From Rasiella rasia (GTDB lineage: Bacteria; Bacteroidota; Bacteroidia; Flavobacteriales; Flavobacteriaceae), in contig NZ_CP049057.1 in assembly GCF_011044175.1 (NCBI RefSeq), positions 1,441,501 to 1,505,500 on the forward strand: a stretch of 64,000 bases of DNA, read 5' to 3'. A program made the translations under genes and the position numbers. Numbering within the stretch: position 1 is the first letter of the stretch; the number at the start of each line of letters is the position of its first letter. Below the pieces are notes generated by a model that was given only the letters and a program-made list of their open reading frames with translations, did not search any database and was not told the DNA's origin. Below are positions 9,368-18,667 of the stretch, piece after piece.

Positions 9368-12300
9368 ATGAGAACAAAGTTTAGTGGAATTTTAACGCTT
9401 TTACTAGCGTTAGTAGTGCAACTCACGTTCGCACAAGAAAAAACAATCTCCGGTACGGTGACCGACAATGGCGGTTTGCCCTTACCAGGAGTAAATATCA
9501 TCGTTAAAGGCACGAGTAACGGTACTCAATCTGATTTTGATGGAAATTATTCTATCTCTGCCAGTATGGGACAGACACTTGTGTTTAGTTACGTTGGTTT
9601 TAAAACTACTGAGCGCCCTGTTGGTGCTGCAAGTAACATAAGCATCCAAATGGAAGAAGATGCTCAGGCGCTTGAGGAAGTAGTAGTAACTGGTTATGGT
9701 ATACCTAGAGAGAAAAAGGCTCTTGGATATGCTGTAAGTACCTTAGAAGCTGAAGCTGTTGAAAACAAACCGGAATCTGACGTTGTTAGAACGTTAAACG
9801 GTAAGGTTGCTGGTGTTCAGATTACAGGTACTGGTGGTGCCACTGGTTCTGGAACAAACTTCATCATTCGTTCAAAAAGTTCGATTACTGGTAGTAATCA
9901 GCCACTATTTATCGTAGATGGTGTTCCTTTTGACGGGGGTACTAATCAACAATCTGGTTTTGCCGGTGGTAACTCTGTTACTAGTAGCCGTTTCTTAGAT
10001 TTAGATCCTAACAACATTGAAAGTGTTAGTGTATTGAAAGGTTTAAGTGCTGCTGTATTATACGGACAACAAGGTAGAAATGGTGTTGTATTAATTACCA
10101 CAAAAAACGGAAGTTCTAAAAATTTAAATAAGAAATTTGAGATTACTTTATCTCAGTCTGTTTACACGACACAAATTTCTAACCTTCCTGATTACCAAAA
10201 TGATTACGGACAAGGTTCTGACAATACTCCTAACCCAGGTTTCGTAGGAAACTGGGGTGGACGTTTTGATGCAGGTCTTACAATCGCTCACCCATATGCG
10301 ACTCAAGGGGATCTTTTCCCTGAGTTTGATGGATTAGAGATTCCTTACACTGCTGCTGAGAATAACGTTTCAGATTTCTTCAGAACAGGTATTGGTAGTT
10401 CTACATCTGTTAACGTATCTGGTTCTCCAGGAGAAGGCGGAAGTCGCTATAACATTAACTTTGGTTACACTACAGAAGATGGTTATATTCCTAATAACGG
10501 ATTAACTCGTTACAATATTGGTATGGGTGGATCTACAAAGCTTTCTAACAAGTTTAGCTTTGATGGAACTGCTAACTTTAGTAGCTTAGAGGTAAACACT
10601 CCACCAATTGCTGCAAACAATGCTGCTGGTGCAATCTCTATCTTTACACGTTTATTATTTATACCTCGTAACTTAGACCTTGGTAACTTACCATATGAGA
10701 ATCCAAACGATAGATCTAGTGTATACTACCGTGGTGACCAAGAAAACCCATACTGGTTAGTAGATAATGCAGGTTTAGAGCAAAAAACGAACCGTTTCTA
10801 CGGAAAGTTATCAGCATCTTACGAGATTTCTGAGAACATTTTAGCTTCTTACCGTTTTGGTTTAGATACATACACAGAAAACCAAGAGTTTCGTGTAGCT
10901 AAAGGAAACGTTACAGTACCTTACAACAACGGTGGTTACTTAAGAACTACTGAAGGAACAAACTTTATCTTTGACCACAACTTAAACTTTAGTTTTAACA
11001 ATATCAGTCTTACAGAAAAGTTTGACATGACCGCTCAATTAGGTTTCAACGCAAGAAGAGATGAGTATGAGCAGTTTGGTATTTCAAGTGTTGGACAAGT
11101 AGTATTTGGTTTCTTTAACCACAGAAACTTCTTAACACAGCAAAACAACGATCCAGTTGCTGGAAATTTAGATTACAGACTTGAGCGTAACATTTTAGGA
11201 GCCTATGGTGAAGCTTCTTTTGACTACGACAACTTCTTATTCTTAACATTATCTGGACGAAATGACTGGGGATCTAACGTAGAGCAAGAAAATAGATCTA
11301 TTTTCTATCCAGGGGTATCATTATCATTCATCCCTACGTCATTAGACGGAGTAAGTTCTAACGGTGCATTAAACTTCTTGAAGTTACGTGCTGGTTACGG
11401 TACTTCTGCTCGTTTCCCAGGATTATACGGAACAAGAGCTACATTAAATACTGTATCTAACTCGTTTGTTCAAGCTAACGGAAACACAACTACAATTAAC
11501 TCTTTACCTGCTGGAAGTCCAAATCCAGACTTGAAGCCTGAGCTTCAAAAAGAATTTGAAGTTGGTGCTGAAGTTGAAATGTTCAATAGAAGATTATCTA
11601 TTGATGCAACAGTGTACAAGCGTATTATTGAAGATCAAATCGTAAACAGACCAACTAATCCATCTACTGGTTTTACTAACATTAACGACAACGTTGCTGA
11701 AAGTGAAATTGAAGGTGTGGAATTAGGGGTTGACTTTACGCTATTAAAGAGCGACGACTTTACATGGAGCCTACGTAATAACTTTACTGCATTTGAAAAC
11801 CAAGTAGTTGACTTAGGTGGACTAGAGGCTTTCCCATATGCTGGATTTATTGGTCTAGGTAACTATGCATCTGAAGGAGAAGCTTTAGGTGTTATTAAAG
11901 GTAACTACGCTGCTAGATATGATGTAAACAACACTACTCCAGATAATGATTTGGGTATTCAAAATGTTGGTGTTGAAGGGGTGTTATTAATTAACCCTAA
12001 TGATGGTAAAGTTATCAATAGTGATGATTTAGGTTTACCGTTTGAAACTGTAGGTGATCCTAATCCAGATTGGAGAGCAACTACAATTAATACATTTGCA
12101 TATAAAGGACTAACACTTTCTGCTCAAGTAGAGTATACGCATGGAGGAGATATTTTCTCTCAAACCGCAACTCAGTACTACAGACGTGGTGTTACAACTG
12201 TAAATGTTGACAACAGAGAAGGTAGTTATGTAATTCCAGGTATCTTGGCAAACCCAAATACAGGGCAGCCTTTAACAGATGCTAATGGTGACTTTATAGA

Positions 12301-12631
12301 GAACACAATTCAGATTGGTGCTAACGATGTATTCTTCATCAACTTAGTAGACCCAGTAGGACAAGGTATCTACGATGCGTCTCACTTACGTTTAAGAGAA
12401 GTTTCATTGACTTATAGCCTAGACGAGAAAATGTTAGACAGAACTCCATTTGGTAATGTAACCTTTGGAATTTCAGGACAGAACTTATATGTAAGAACAT
12501 TCAACATTCCACAAGCATTTAATTTCGATCCTGAAGCATTAAGTACTGGTGTTGGTAATGGTGATGGTTTGGATTTCCAAACTGGTCCTTCGTCTAAGCG
12601 CTACTCATTTAGTGTAAAAGCAACATTCTAA
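9368..12631 (+). CDS. SusC/RagA-family TonB-linked outer-membrane transporter
   Basis: This 1087-residue outer-membrane importer has a signal peptide ending in FAQ at about residue 23. A carboxypeptidase-regulatory-like domain follows (ISGTVTDNGGLPLPGVNIIVKGT, with SYVGF). Next come a TonB-box region EEVVVTGYG, a plug domain (VVRTLNGKVAGVQIT, with PLFIVDGVPFDGG) and a 22-strand-type barrel ending in FSVKATF. SusC proteins pair with a SusD lipoprotein lid to import oligosaccharides or peptides using TonB energy. The susD gene follows directly. No glycoside hydrolase or sulfatase lies nearby, so the substrate cannot be told from context. Confidence 0.93.
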   Translation: MRTKFSGILTLLLALVVQLTFAQEKTISGTVTDNGGLPLPGVNIIVKGTSNGTQSDFDGNYSISASMGQTLVFSYVGFKTTERPVGAASNISIQMEEDAQALEEVVVTGYGIPREKKALGYAVSTLEAEAVENKPESDVVRTLNGKVAGVQITGTGGATGSGTNFIIRSKSSITGSNQPLFIVDGVPFDGGTNQQSGFAGGNSVTSSRFLDLDPNNIESVSVLKGLSAAVLYGQQGRNGVVLITTKNGSSKNLNKKFEITLSQSVYTTQISNLPDYQNDYGQGSDNTPNPGFVGNWGGRFDAGLTIAHPYATQGDLFPEFDGLEIPYTAAENNVSDFFRTGIGSSTSVNVSGSPGEGGSRYNINFGYTTEDGYIPNNGLTRYNIGMGGSTKLSNKFSFDGTANFSSLEVNTPPIAANNAAGAISIFTRLLFIPRNLDLGNLPYENPNDRSSVYYRGDQENPYWLVDNAGLEQKTNRFYGKLSASYEISENILASYRFGLDTYTENQEFRVAKGNVTVPYNNGGYLRTTEGTNFIFDHNLNFSFNNISLTEKFDMTAQLGFNARRDEYEQFGISSVGQVVFGFFNHRNFLTQQNNDPVAGNLDYRLERNILGAYGEASFDYDNFLFLTLSGRNDWGSNVEQENRSIFYPGVSLSFIPTSLDGVSSNGALNFLKLRAGYGTSARFPGLYGTRATLNTVSNSFVQANGNTTTINSLPAGSPNPDLKPELQKEFEVGAEVEMFNRRLSIDATVYKRIIEDQIVNRPTNPSTGFTNINDNVAESEIEGVELGVDFTLLKSDDFTWSLRNNFTAFENQVVDLGGLEAFPYAGFIGLGNYASEGEALGVIKGNYAARYDVNNTTPDNDLGIQNVGVEGVLLINPNDGKVINSDDLGLPFETVGDPNPDWRATTINTFAYKGLTLSAQVEYTHGGDIFSQTATQYYRRGVTTVNVDNREGSYVIPGILANPNTGQPLTDANGDFIENTIQIGANDVFFINLVDPVGQGIYDASHLRLREVSLTYSLDEKMLDRTPFGNVTFGISGQNLYVRTFNIPQAFNFDPEALSTGVGNGDGLDFQTGPSSKRYSFSVKATF

Positions 12632-12636
12632 AAAAA

Positions 12637-12689
12637 AAGTACAATCCGAGGTAGTAATTTATTACCTCGGTTGTTATATAATTGTACTT
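12637..12689 (+). promoter_or_regulatory. Nested hairpin between susC and susD
   Basis: An inner 8-bp stem CCGAGGTA (12646-12653)/TACCTCGG (12663-12670) sits inside an outer 9-bp match AAGTACAAT (12637-12645)/ATTGTACTT (12681-12689). No T-run follows the inner stem. The most likely roles are a partial terminator or a stability element that sets a higher level for susC than for susD. Confidence 0.55.
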
Positions 12690-12710
12690 AAACTTATATA
12701 AATAACTATT

Positions 12711-14333
12711 ATGAAAAATATTTTAAAAATCACATTACTTTCGGCGATTGTAGCTTTCTTTGTAAGCTGTGAGACCGGTGAATTAGAGCTTTTAGTGAGT
12801 CCTAATGATGTAACTATAGATAACGCAGATCCAAATTTCGTATTAAACGATATTCAAATTACCTTCAATGGTATCGTTGGTGGATATAGCGGTACTTCTC
12901 GTCAAATCACACGTCAGGTAAACCTATTTGGAACTTACAATAATGCTGTTGATGGAAATACTTTGTCTTTAGCTACAGGACCATGGGCACAATCATATCA
13001 GATGTTTTCTAACATCGACTTACTTGATGGAATTAACGAAGCACAAGCAGAAACAGGTGGTATTCCTTATCACTTAGGTATGGCTCAAGTTATTGAAGCA
13101 TACGCTTATATGTTATTAGTTGATTATGTTGGAGATGTTCCTTTTTCAGAAGCAAACAATCCATCTGAATTTCCTAATCCTAATGTTGATCCAGGTGAGA
13201 CTATTTATGCTGCTCAATTAGAACTTTTAGATGCTGCTATTGCAAACTTTAACTTAGGTAATAATACTACAGGTGTTAGAATTCCTGAAGATCTTTATTA
13301 TGAAACTTTTGATGCGAGCAAATGGATTGCCTTGGCAAATACATTAAAAATCCGTGCGAATCTTAATACTGGTAACGCTAGTGGAATTAACGCTGCACTT
13401 TCTGGAAACATTATTGATAATAACGATGAAGACTTCCAATTTTCATACTCTGCTACAGATTCTCCTGAAAGTAGACACCCATTCTTTACATCTAGTTACT
13501 TAGCCGCAGGTGCTGGGCAACGTATGAGTAATAACTTATATGATTTAATGAATGTAGGAAGTGCGGATGGTCTTTTTGTTGAAAACGGTACTGTAGACCC
13601 TAGAGCTCGTTACTATTTTTACCGACAGACTTCATCAGATCCTTCAGGATCAGATTTACCATGTGAGGCTAACTTTTCTGCATATGACTATTGCTATGTT
13701 GGAAACTTATACTGGGGTCGTGACCACGCAGATGATGAAGGTCTTCCGAATGATGGTTTCAAAAGAACTGTATACGGAGTGTACCCAGGTGGAGGTGCTT
13801 TTGATGATGATTCATTTATAGAATCAAGAGCTAATACTGCAACCTTAAACGGTGCTGGTATTCGTCCAATATACTTAGCTTCATATACGCATTTTGCTTT
13901 AGCTGAAGCTGCTCTTACCTTAGGTACATCAGGAAGTGCTTCTAACTACTTAGAATTAGGTATTAGAAGAAGTATGGATAAGGTACGTGGTTTTGCCGAC
14001 GGATTAGATTCTGGTGATTTTGCAATGACAAATGCTGATATTGATGCATACGTATCTCGTGTTCTTTCAGAATACAACAGTGCAAACAATGCAGGAAAAC
14101 TAGAAATTATTGCTAGAGAGCATTTTATCGCTGCATGGGGTAACGGTACAGAACCTTATAACCTATACAGAAGAACAGCTGGACCAGACTTACAGGCACC
14201 TATTATTCCTGCAGGTCCGTTCCCAAGATCGTTTAGATACCCAAGTACTGAAATTGATGGTAACCCTAACATTCAGCAACAAGGACCTAATACTAGAGTT
14301 TTCTGGGATACAAATTCTGCTAACTTAGACTAA
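12711..14333 (+). CDS. SusD/RagB-family surface lipoprotein
   Basis: This 540-residue nutrient-binding lipoprotein has a type II signal peptide with lipidated Cys20 (FFVSC). The all-helical SusD-like fold is suggested by the TPR-like segment MAQVIEAYAYMLLVDYVGDVPFSEA, KWIALANTLKIRANL, the RPIYLASYTHFALAEAAL segment and the closing IIAREHFIAAW ... EPYNLYRR. It acts as the lid over the SusC barrel. It is followed 23 bp later by a third lipoprotein gene, so susC-susD-lipoprotein form one unit. Confidence 0.92.
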   Translation: MKNILKITLLSAIVAFFVSCETGELELLVSPNDVTIDNADPNFVLNDIQITFNGIVGGYSGTSRQITRQVNLFGTYNNAVDGNTLSLATGPWAQSYQMFSNIDLLDGINEAQAETGGIPYHLGMAQVIEAYAYMLLVDYVGDVPFSEANNPSEFPNPNVDPGETIYAAQLELLDAAIANFNLGNNTTGVRIPEDLYYETFDASKWIALANTLKIRANLNTGNASGINAALSGNIIDNNDEDFQFSYSATDSPESRHPFFTSSYLAAGAGQRMSNNLYDLMNVGSADGLFVENGTVDPRARYYFYRQTSSDPSGSDLPCEANFSAYDYCYVGNLYWGRDHADDEGLPNDGFKRTVYGVYPGGGAFDDDSFIESRANTATLNGAGIRPIYLASYTHFALAEAALTLGTSGSASNYLELGIRRSMDKVRGFADGLDSGDFAMTNADIDAYVSRVLSEYNSANNAGKLEIIAREHFIAAWGNGTEPYNLYRRTAGPDLQAPIIPAGPFPRSFRYPSTEIDGNPNIQQQGPNTRVFWDTNSANLD

Positions 14334-14356
14334 TCACAATTCTAATTAAATAAATT

Positions 14357-14938
14357 ATGAAAAATTTTAAATATATAACATTAGCCTTCATAGCAGTAGT
14401 GGGATTAACCTCGCTAACCAGTTGTGAAGATGAAGATAAAGCACGTTTTCCTGAATTAGGAAATGGTGGATTCGTAAAATTCGTTGAAGCTCCTGAATTT
14501 AATGCAGGTGCAGATCCAACAAGTGCTAACTTTAGTGCAATGACTGAAGATCCAAACGGAAATCTTGCATCTTATGAATTAAGTGTAAGAGGAAGTTTCA
14601 CTGGTGCTTCTACAGATACTATTCCATTTAGAAGCACAACATCTTTTCCTTTTGACGTAAGTTTCTCTGGAGCTGATATGGCTGGCCTTTTTGGTGTAGA
14701 CGTTTCTACTTTTGAAGAAGGAGATAGCTTTGAATTTTTTGGAACAGCTACTACTGTAGATGGTGTAGTGTACAGCTTTGAGCAAACTGCTTGTGACTGT
14801 CCTACTGATCCAGAAGATGAAAGTGCACCAGGTACTTGGAATGGAGCAAACACTGACGGTGTATTAATGACCGCAGCTGGTTTACTTCAGGCATTCAACT
14901 ACGAGGTTGAGTTCTCTGATCCTCCAATTGAAGAATAA
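14357..14938 (+). CDS. Lipoprotein of the SusCD operon, function unknown
   Basis: This 193-residue protein has a lipoprotein signal (LTSLTSC, Cys23) followed by acidic residues EDED. An acidic patch after the Cys resembles surface-export signals known for Bacteroidetes lipoproteins. The rest is beta-rich and acidic with a late Cys pair (ACDCP near residue 149). I do not recognise a family. Its place after susD, before a strong terminator, suggests an extra ligand-binding protein of this uptake system. Confidence 0.7.
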   Translation: MKNFKYITLAFIAVVGLTSLTSCEDEDKARFPELGNGGFVKFVEAPEFNAGADPTSANFSAMTEDPNGNLASYELSVRGSFTGASTDTIPFRSTTSFPFDVSFSGADMAGLFGVDVSTFEEGDSFEFFGTATTVDGVVYSFEQTACDCPTDPEDESAPGTWNGANTDGVLMTAAGLLQAFNYEVEFSDPPIEE

Positions 14939-14962
14939 ATAATAGTTTTACTATTTATATTA

Positions 14963-14993
14963 AAACCATCACGTTAACCCGTGATGGTTTTTT
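14963..14993 (+). terminator. Rho-independent terminator after the SusCD operon
   Basis: An 11-bp perfect stem AAACCATCACG (14963-14973)/CGTGATGGTTT (14980-14990) with a 6-nt loop runs into TTTTTT on the plus strand. The next gene's promoter begins immediately in its T-run. Confidence 0.85.
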
Positions 14994-15000
14994 ACTTTTG
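14993..15000 (+). promoter_or_regulatory. -7 element directly before the rRNA methyltransferase
   Basis: TACTTTTG is a full TAnnTTTG match ending only 4 bp before the ATG at 15005, so the transcript would begin at or next to the start codon (a leaderless mRNA). No good TTG lies at the -33 position. Confidence 0.5.
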
Positions 15001-15004
15001 TACT

Positions 15005-15742
15005 ATGAAGAAAGAAAATAAAATTTTTGGTATCTACCCAGTGTTAGAAGCTCTTAAATCTGACACTGTACTAGACAAACTGTATGTTCAAAAAGATATT
15101 CAAAATCCAAAAATACAATCTATAGTCGATGAAGCTCAAGCAACAGGAACCACGATAAATGAAGTGCCTATTGAAAAGCTTAATCGCCTTACACGAGGGA
15201 ATCATCAAGGAATTGTGGCAATTACCTCTCCGATTAACTTCCCGAGCTTAGAAGCCACCGTAGAGGGCGTATTAGCACAAAACAAAACTCCTTTATTTCT
15301 TGTGCTTGATCAAATAAGCGACGTTAGAAACTTTGGTGCTATATTACGAACCGCTGAATGTACAGGAGTAGATGCTGTTATTATACAAAAAAAAGGAGGA
15401 GCTCCTGTAAGTGGTGACACCGTTAAGACTTCTGCTGGTGCGATTTTTAGCATTCCAGTGTGTAAAGTAGACCACATAAAAGATGCTATATTCTATCTGC
15501 AAGGGTCGGGTATTACAACATTAGCTGCTACCGAAAAAAGCAATGAAACTATTTATCAAAAAAATTTAAACCAAGCCTTAGCTATCGTAATGGGTTCTGA
15601 AGGTAAAGGTGTTTCGAAATCTGTTCTATCACTAGTAGATGATAGTGCTTCCCTCCCACTCCTTGGCTCGATTAACTCTCTAAATGTTTCGGTTGCATGC
15701 GGTGCATTTTTATACGAAGTAATTAGACAAAGGACTTTATAA
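15005..15742 (+). CDS. rlmB: TrmH/SpoU-family RNA 2'-O-methyltransferase (RlmB-like)
   Basis: This 245-residue SPOUT enzyme has the N-terminal substrate-binding domain (IFGIYPVLEAL). The knotted methyltransferase core has motif 1 DVRNFGAILRTAEC, motif 2 AIVMGSEGKGVSKSV and motif 3 PLLGSINSLNVSVACGAFLYE. RlmB methylates the ribose of G2251 of 23S rRNA in E. coli, and that activity is inferred here by family. An upstream ATG at 14981 lies inside the preceding terminator, so the ATG at 15005 is the real start. Its 3' end overlaps the convergent rhomboid gene by 6 bp. Confidence 0.88.
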   Translation: MKKENKIFGIYPVLEALKSDTVLDKLYVQKDIQNPKIQSIVDEAQATGTTINEVPIEKLNRLTRGNHQGIVAITSPINFPSLEATVEGVLAQNKTPLFLVLDQISDVRNFGAILRTAECTGVDAVIIQKKGGAPVSGDTVKTSAGAIFSIPVCKVDHIKDAIFYLQGSGITTLAATEKSNETIYQKNLNQALAIVMGSEGKGVSKSVLSLVDDSASLPLLGSINSLNVSVACGAFLYEVIRQRTL

Positions 15743-16513
15743 AGTATCTGTTTTTTTATCAGACTTTTTATAAGAATATCGAATGACAATCTTCAAATCT
15801 TTTTTTTCAGAAAGCTCATCGTTCGAGACCGTTTCATCATCGTCAACAGGCAACGATTCAATAAAGTTTCCATCCTCATCGAAATGCTTCATAAATTCAT
15901 CGTCTTCAGGATTATAACTTTCCTTTTCCCATTCAAATTTTTTATTCTGAACAGGGTTTTTACGAAATAGTACTGCCAATAACAATCCAACGAGTAAGCC
16001 AGATAGATGTCCCTCCCATGATATTTTTGGATCGATAGGAAACACATACCACAATAAGCTACCGTACAGAAAGACAACCACAAAGGCCAATGCGGTGAGT
16101 TGATATTGTTTAGAGAAAATTCCTTTGAAAAATAGAAATGAAGCTAATAAATATACTATTCCGCTGGCACCAATATGTGTTGCCGGTCTTCCTATAATCC
16201 AAGTAAGCAAACCTGTTAGAATAAACCCAATGAAGAAAACTCGAAAACGAATATTTCGATAAAAATAGAACAACGCTGTTCCTAATACTAACAGTGGTAT
16301 GGAGTTATTAAACAGGTGTTTTAAACTTCCATGAATGAACGGTGCAAAAAGAATACCCCGTAGACCTTCTACACTTTTAGGGACAATTCCTAAGTAGTTT
16401 AGATTCACTTTAAATCTTGTTTCTGCCCAAAATACCAACCACGCTACAAATACAAATAGTAGCGGATATGTTATTACTTCTAATGAAAACTCTAAAGGCT
16501 TTTTAGCAGACAT
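15737..16513 (-). CDS. Rhomboid-family intramembrane serine protease
   Basis: This 258-residue membrane protein has about six transmembrane segments. The catalytic dyad is visible: Ser117 in GASG (residues 115-118) and His169 in WEGHLSG. The HxxxN-type motif HLFNN near residues 66-70 is also present. After the last helix comes a cytosolic tail of about 65 residues that is strongly acidic (FDEDGNFIESLPVDDDE) and then basic at the end. Rhomboids cleave transmembrane proteins within the bilayer, but the substrate here is unknown. It converges on the rRNA methyltransferase. Confidence 0.88.
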   Translation of the reverse strand: MSAKKPLEFSLEVITYPLLFVFVAWLVFWAETRFKVNLNYLGIVPKSVEGLRGILFAPFIHGSLKHLFNNSIPLLVLGTALFYFYRNIRFRVFFIGFILTGLLTWIIGRPATHIGASGIVYLLASFLFFKGIFSKQYQLTALAFVVVFLYGSLLWYVFPIDPKISWEGHLSGLLVGLLLAVLFRKNPVQNKKFEWEKESYNPEDDEFMKHFDEDGNFIESLPVDDDETVSNDELSEKKDLKIVIRYSYKKSDKKTDTL

Positions 16514-16598
16514 ATTTCTTCTTCTTCAAAAATTAACCCAAGAACGAAATTGTGATAAATTGTCAGTGTACACTTTTCGAATATTGTAAATTTACAGC

Positions 16599-17876
16599 AT
16601 GAATGTCCCTTTAGCAGAACGAATACGTCCAAAATCGTTGGATGAATATTTCAGCCAACAACACCTGGTGGGGCCAGAAGGTTCACTAACCGCTCAATTA
16701 CAGTCTGGTGTTTTATCGTCGTTAATTTTATGGGGACCTCCAGGAACCGGTAAAACAACACTGGCAAACATTATAGCCAATCAGTCTGGACGCCCGTTCC
16801 ATACTTTAAGTGCCATAGACAGTGGAGTAGCAGCTGTTAGAGAAGTTATTAATAAAGCTAAACAAGGTAGCGGCTTATTTACCACCAAAAATCCTATTCT
16901 ATTTATAGATGAGATACATCGTTTTAGTAAATCGCAGCAAGATTCGCTTTTAGGAGCAGTTGAAAAGGGCTGGGTTACACTTATTGGCGCTACCACTGAA
17001 AATCCAAGTTTTGAAGTTATACCTGCCCTCTTGTCACGATGTCAAGTATATGTTTTAGAAGCTTTTAGTAAATCTGACCTAGAGAACCTGCTAAATAGAG
17101 CTATTGCAACAGATACTTTACTGTCTCAAAAGAAAATCACCTTAAAAGAGACTCAAGCGCTTATTAGGCTTTCGGGAGGAGATGCCCGTAAATTATTAAA
17201 TATGCTTGAACTTGTGGTTTTATCTGAGTCTGCAGACATTGTTGAAGTCACCAATACCCTTGTTCTACAAAAAGTTCAGAAGAACACAGTACTTTATGAC
17301 AAAACTGGAGAACAACATTATGATATTATTTCGGCTTTTATTAAATCTATTCGTGGTAGTGACCCTAATGCCGCAGTATATTGGCTTGCACGAATGATTG
17401 AAGGCGGCGAGGACGTAAAATTTATTGCTAGGAGATTGTTAATCCTTGCTTCCGAAGATATTGGTAATGCCAACCCTACTGCCCTAGTGCTAGCCAACAG
17501 CACATTTCAAGCCGTTACAACTATTGGTTACCCCGAGTCTAGAATACTTTTAAGTCAGTGTACTATTTATTTAGCCACCTCTCCAAAAAGTAACGCTAGC
17601 TACGAAGCCATAAACAAGGCCCAACAGCTCGTAAAACAAACCGACAATCTATCTGTGCCACTTTCGCTTAGAAACGCGCCTACAAGGCTTATGAAAGAGC
17701 TAGGATATGGTAAGCAGTATAAATATGCTCACAGTTATGAGGGGAATTTTATTGCTCACGAGTTTTTACCCGAAGAAATTTCAGGAACTTCATTTTACAA
17801 ACCAGGAAACAATCCTAAAGAAAAGTCTATTAGTAGTTATTTAAAACAACTTTGGAAAGACAAATATGATTTCTAG
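16599..17876 (+). CDS. rarA: Replication-associated recombination protein A (AAA+ ATPase)
   Basis: This 425-residue member of the RarA/MgsA/WRNIP1 family acts at stalled replication forks. Walker A is GPPGTGKT (residues 46-53), Walker B is FIDEIHR (Asp104-Glu105), and sensor 1 lies in GATTENPSFEV. The C-terminal tetramerisation region contains GGEDVKFIARRLLILASEDIGNANP. The length is normal. The stop overlaps the convergent gene by 4 bp. Confidence 0.95.
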   Translation: MNVPLAERIRPKSLDEYFSQQHLVGPEGSLTAQLQSGVLSSLILWGPPGTGKTTLANIIANQSGRPFHTLSAIDSGVAAVREVINKAKQGSGLFTTKNPILFIDEIHRFSKSQQDSLLGAVEKGWVTLIGATTENPSFEVIPALLSRCQVYVLEAFSKSDLENLLNRAIATDTLLSQKKITLKETQALIRLSGGDARKLLNMLELVVLSESADIVEVTNTLVLQKVQKNTVLYDKTGEQHYDIISAFIKSIRGSDPNAAVYWLARMIEGGEDVKFIARRLLILASEDIGNANPTALVLANSTFQAVTTIGYPESRILLSQCTIYLATSPKSNASYEAINKAQQLVKQTDNLSVPLSLRNAPTRLMKELGYGKQYKYAHSYEGNFIAHEFLPEEISGTSFYKPGNNPKEKSISSYLKQLWKDKYDF

Positions 17877-18667
17877 TTCTTTACGAGTACGAACTTTTTA
17901 GTTCCAGCAGGTAATTTTATCGAAAGATTTTTATCAGAATCGAAAAAAGCTTCGTGCATAGACCCCATACTATCGGTGTATTGTACACCATCTTTCAACA
18001 TGGTAAGTTTTCCTACTAAGACTAGTTCGTCTGCCCCTGTCACTTCCTGCGACAAAGTATACCCCGCAGCCGTTTTCCGAAGTAGAAAAGAGGACCCTTG
18101 ATACGTATAACTAGAAAATTTTGCTGTTGGCATATTCCCTTTAGCAGCAACAATCTCTTTAGATGTAGTATTAGTAATTTCTTCAGAAACAGGTTCACTA
18201 TTCTTTGTTGTAGCGGTAGATGAAGAATCGTCTAGATTAATTTCTTTTTGCTGAACACCTAGTTCTTCAAAACTCTCGAATGCTCGTCGAACTGCCTGAT
18301 GATACGCCTTTTTATATTCTTTAAACTTACTCTTACCTTCTTGACTTCGGAAAAGCTCTACTCCATTACAATCTTTAACAATAACAGTAATTCGTGTATA
18401 AATAAAGCCTGGCTGCCCTTCTACAACAGCATAAAGGCCATCACATTTTCTAACGTTTGGAAGTTCATTCTCGAAATATGCGTTAAAGCCATATTTGTTA
18501 AATAAAAACTTGGTTAATGAATTAACCTGATGTTGGTCTTTTCCCTTTAAAAATTCGAATGTTTCAGGAACCTGAATATAACTATAATCACTCATGGATT
18601 GTTGAGCAGAACCTATATAGCTGTTCATCATTAAGAACAGTAGTACAAAAAACACCTTACCTTTCAT
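17873..18667 (-). CDS. Secreted protein of unknown function
   Basis: This 264-residue protein has a cleavable signal peptide (about 1-22, ending GSAQ). Residues 25-140 look like a mixed alpha/beta domain with two cysteines (KCDG, KDCNG). A Ser/Thr-rich linker (about 145-190) and a small beta-rich C-terminal domain (SYTYQGSSFLLRKTAAGYTL) follow. I do not recognise the family. Its start overlaps the 3' end of the DUF5723-like gene by 11 bp, so the two are translated from one mRNA. Confidence 0.65.
   Translation of the reverse strand: MKGKVFFVLLFLMMNSYIGSAQQSMSDYSYIQVPETFEFLKGKDQHQVNSLTKFLFNKYGFNAYFENELPNVRKCDGLYAVVEGQPGFIYTRITVIVKDCNGVELFRSQEGKSKFKEYKKAYHQAVRRAFESFEELGVQQKEINLDDSSSTATTKNSEPVSEEITNTTSKEIVAAKGNMPTAKFSSYTYQGSSFLLRKTAAGYTLSQEVTGADELVLVGKLTMLKDGVQYTDSMGSMHEAFFDSDKNLSIKLPAGTKKFVLVKN

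Noticed and set aside
16514-16598. Divergent promoter gap of rhomboid and rarA as a regulatory island
   Set aside because: No full TAnnTTTG element, palindrome or hairpin could be supported in these 85 bp.
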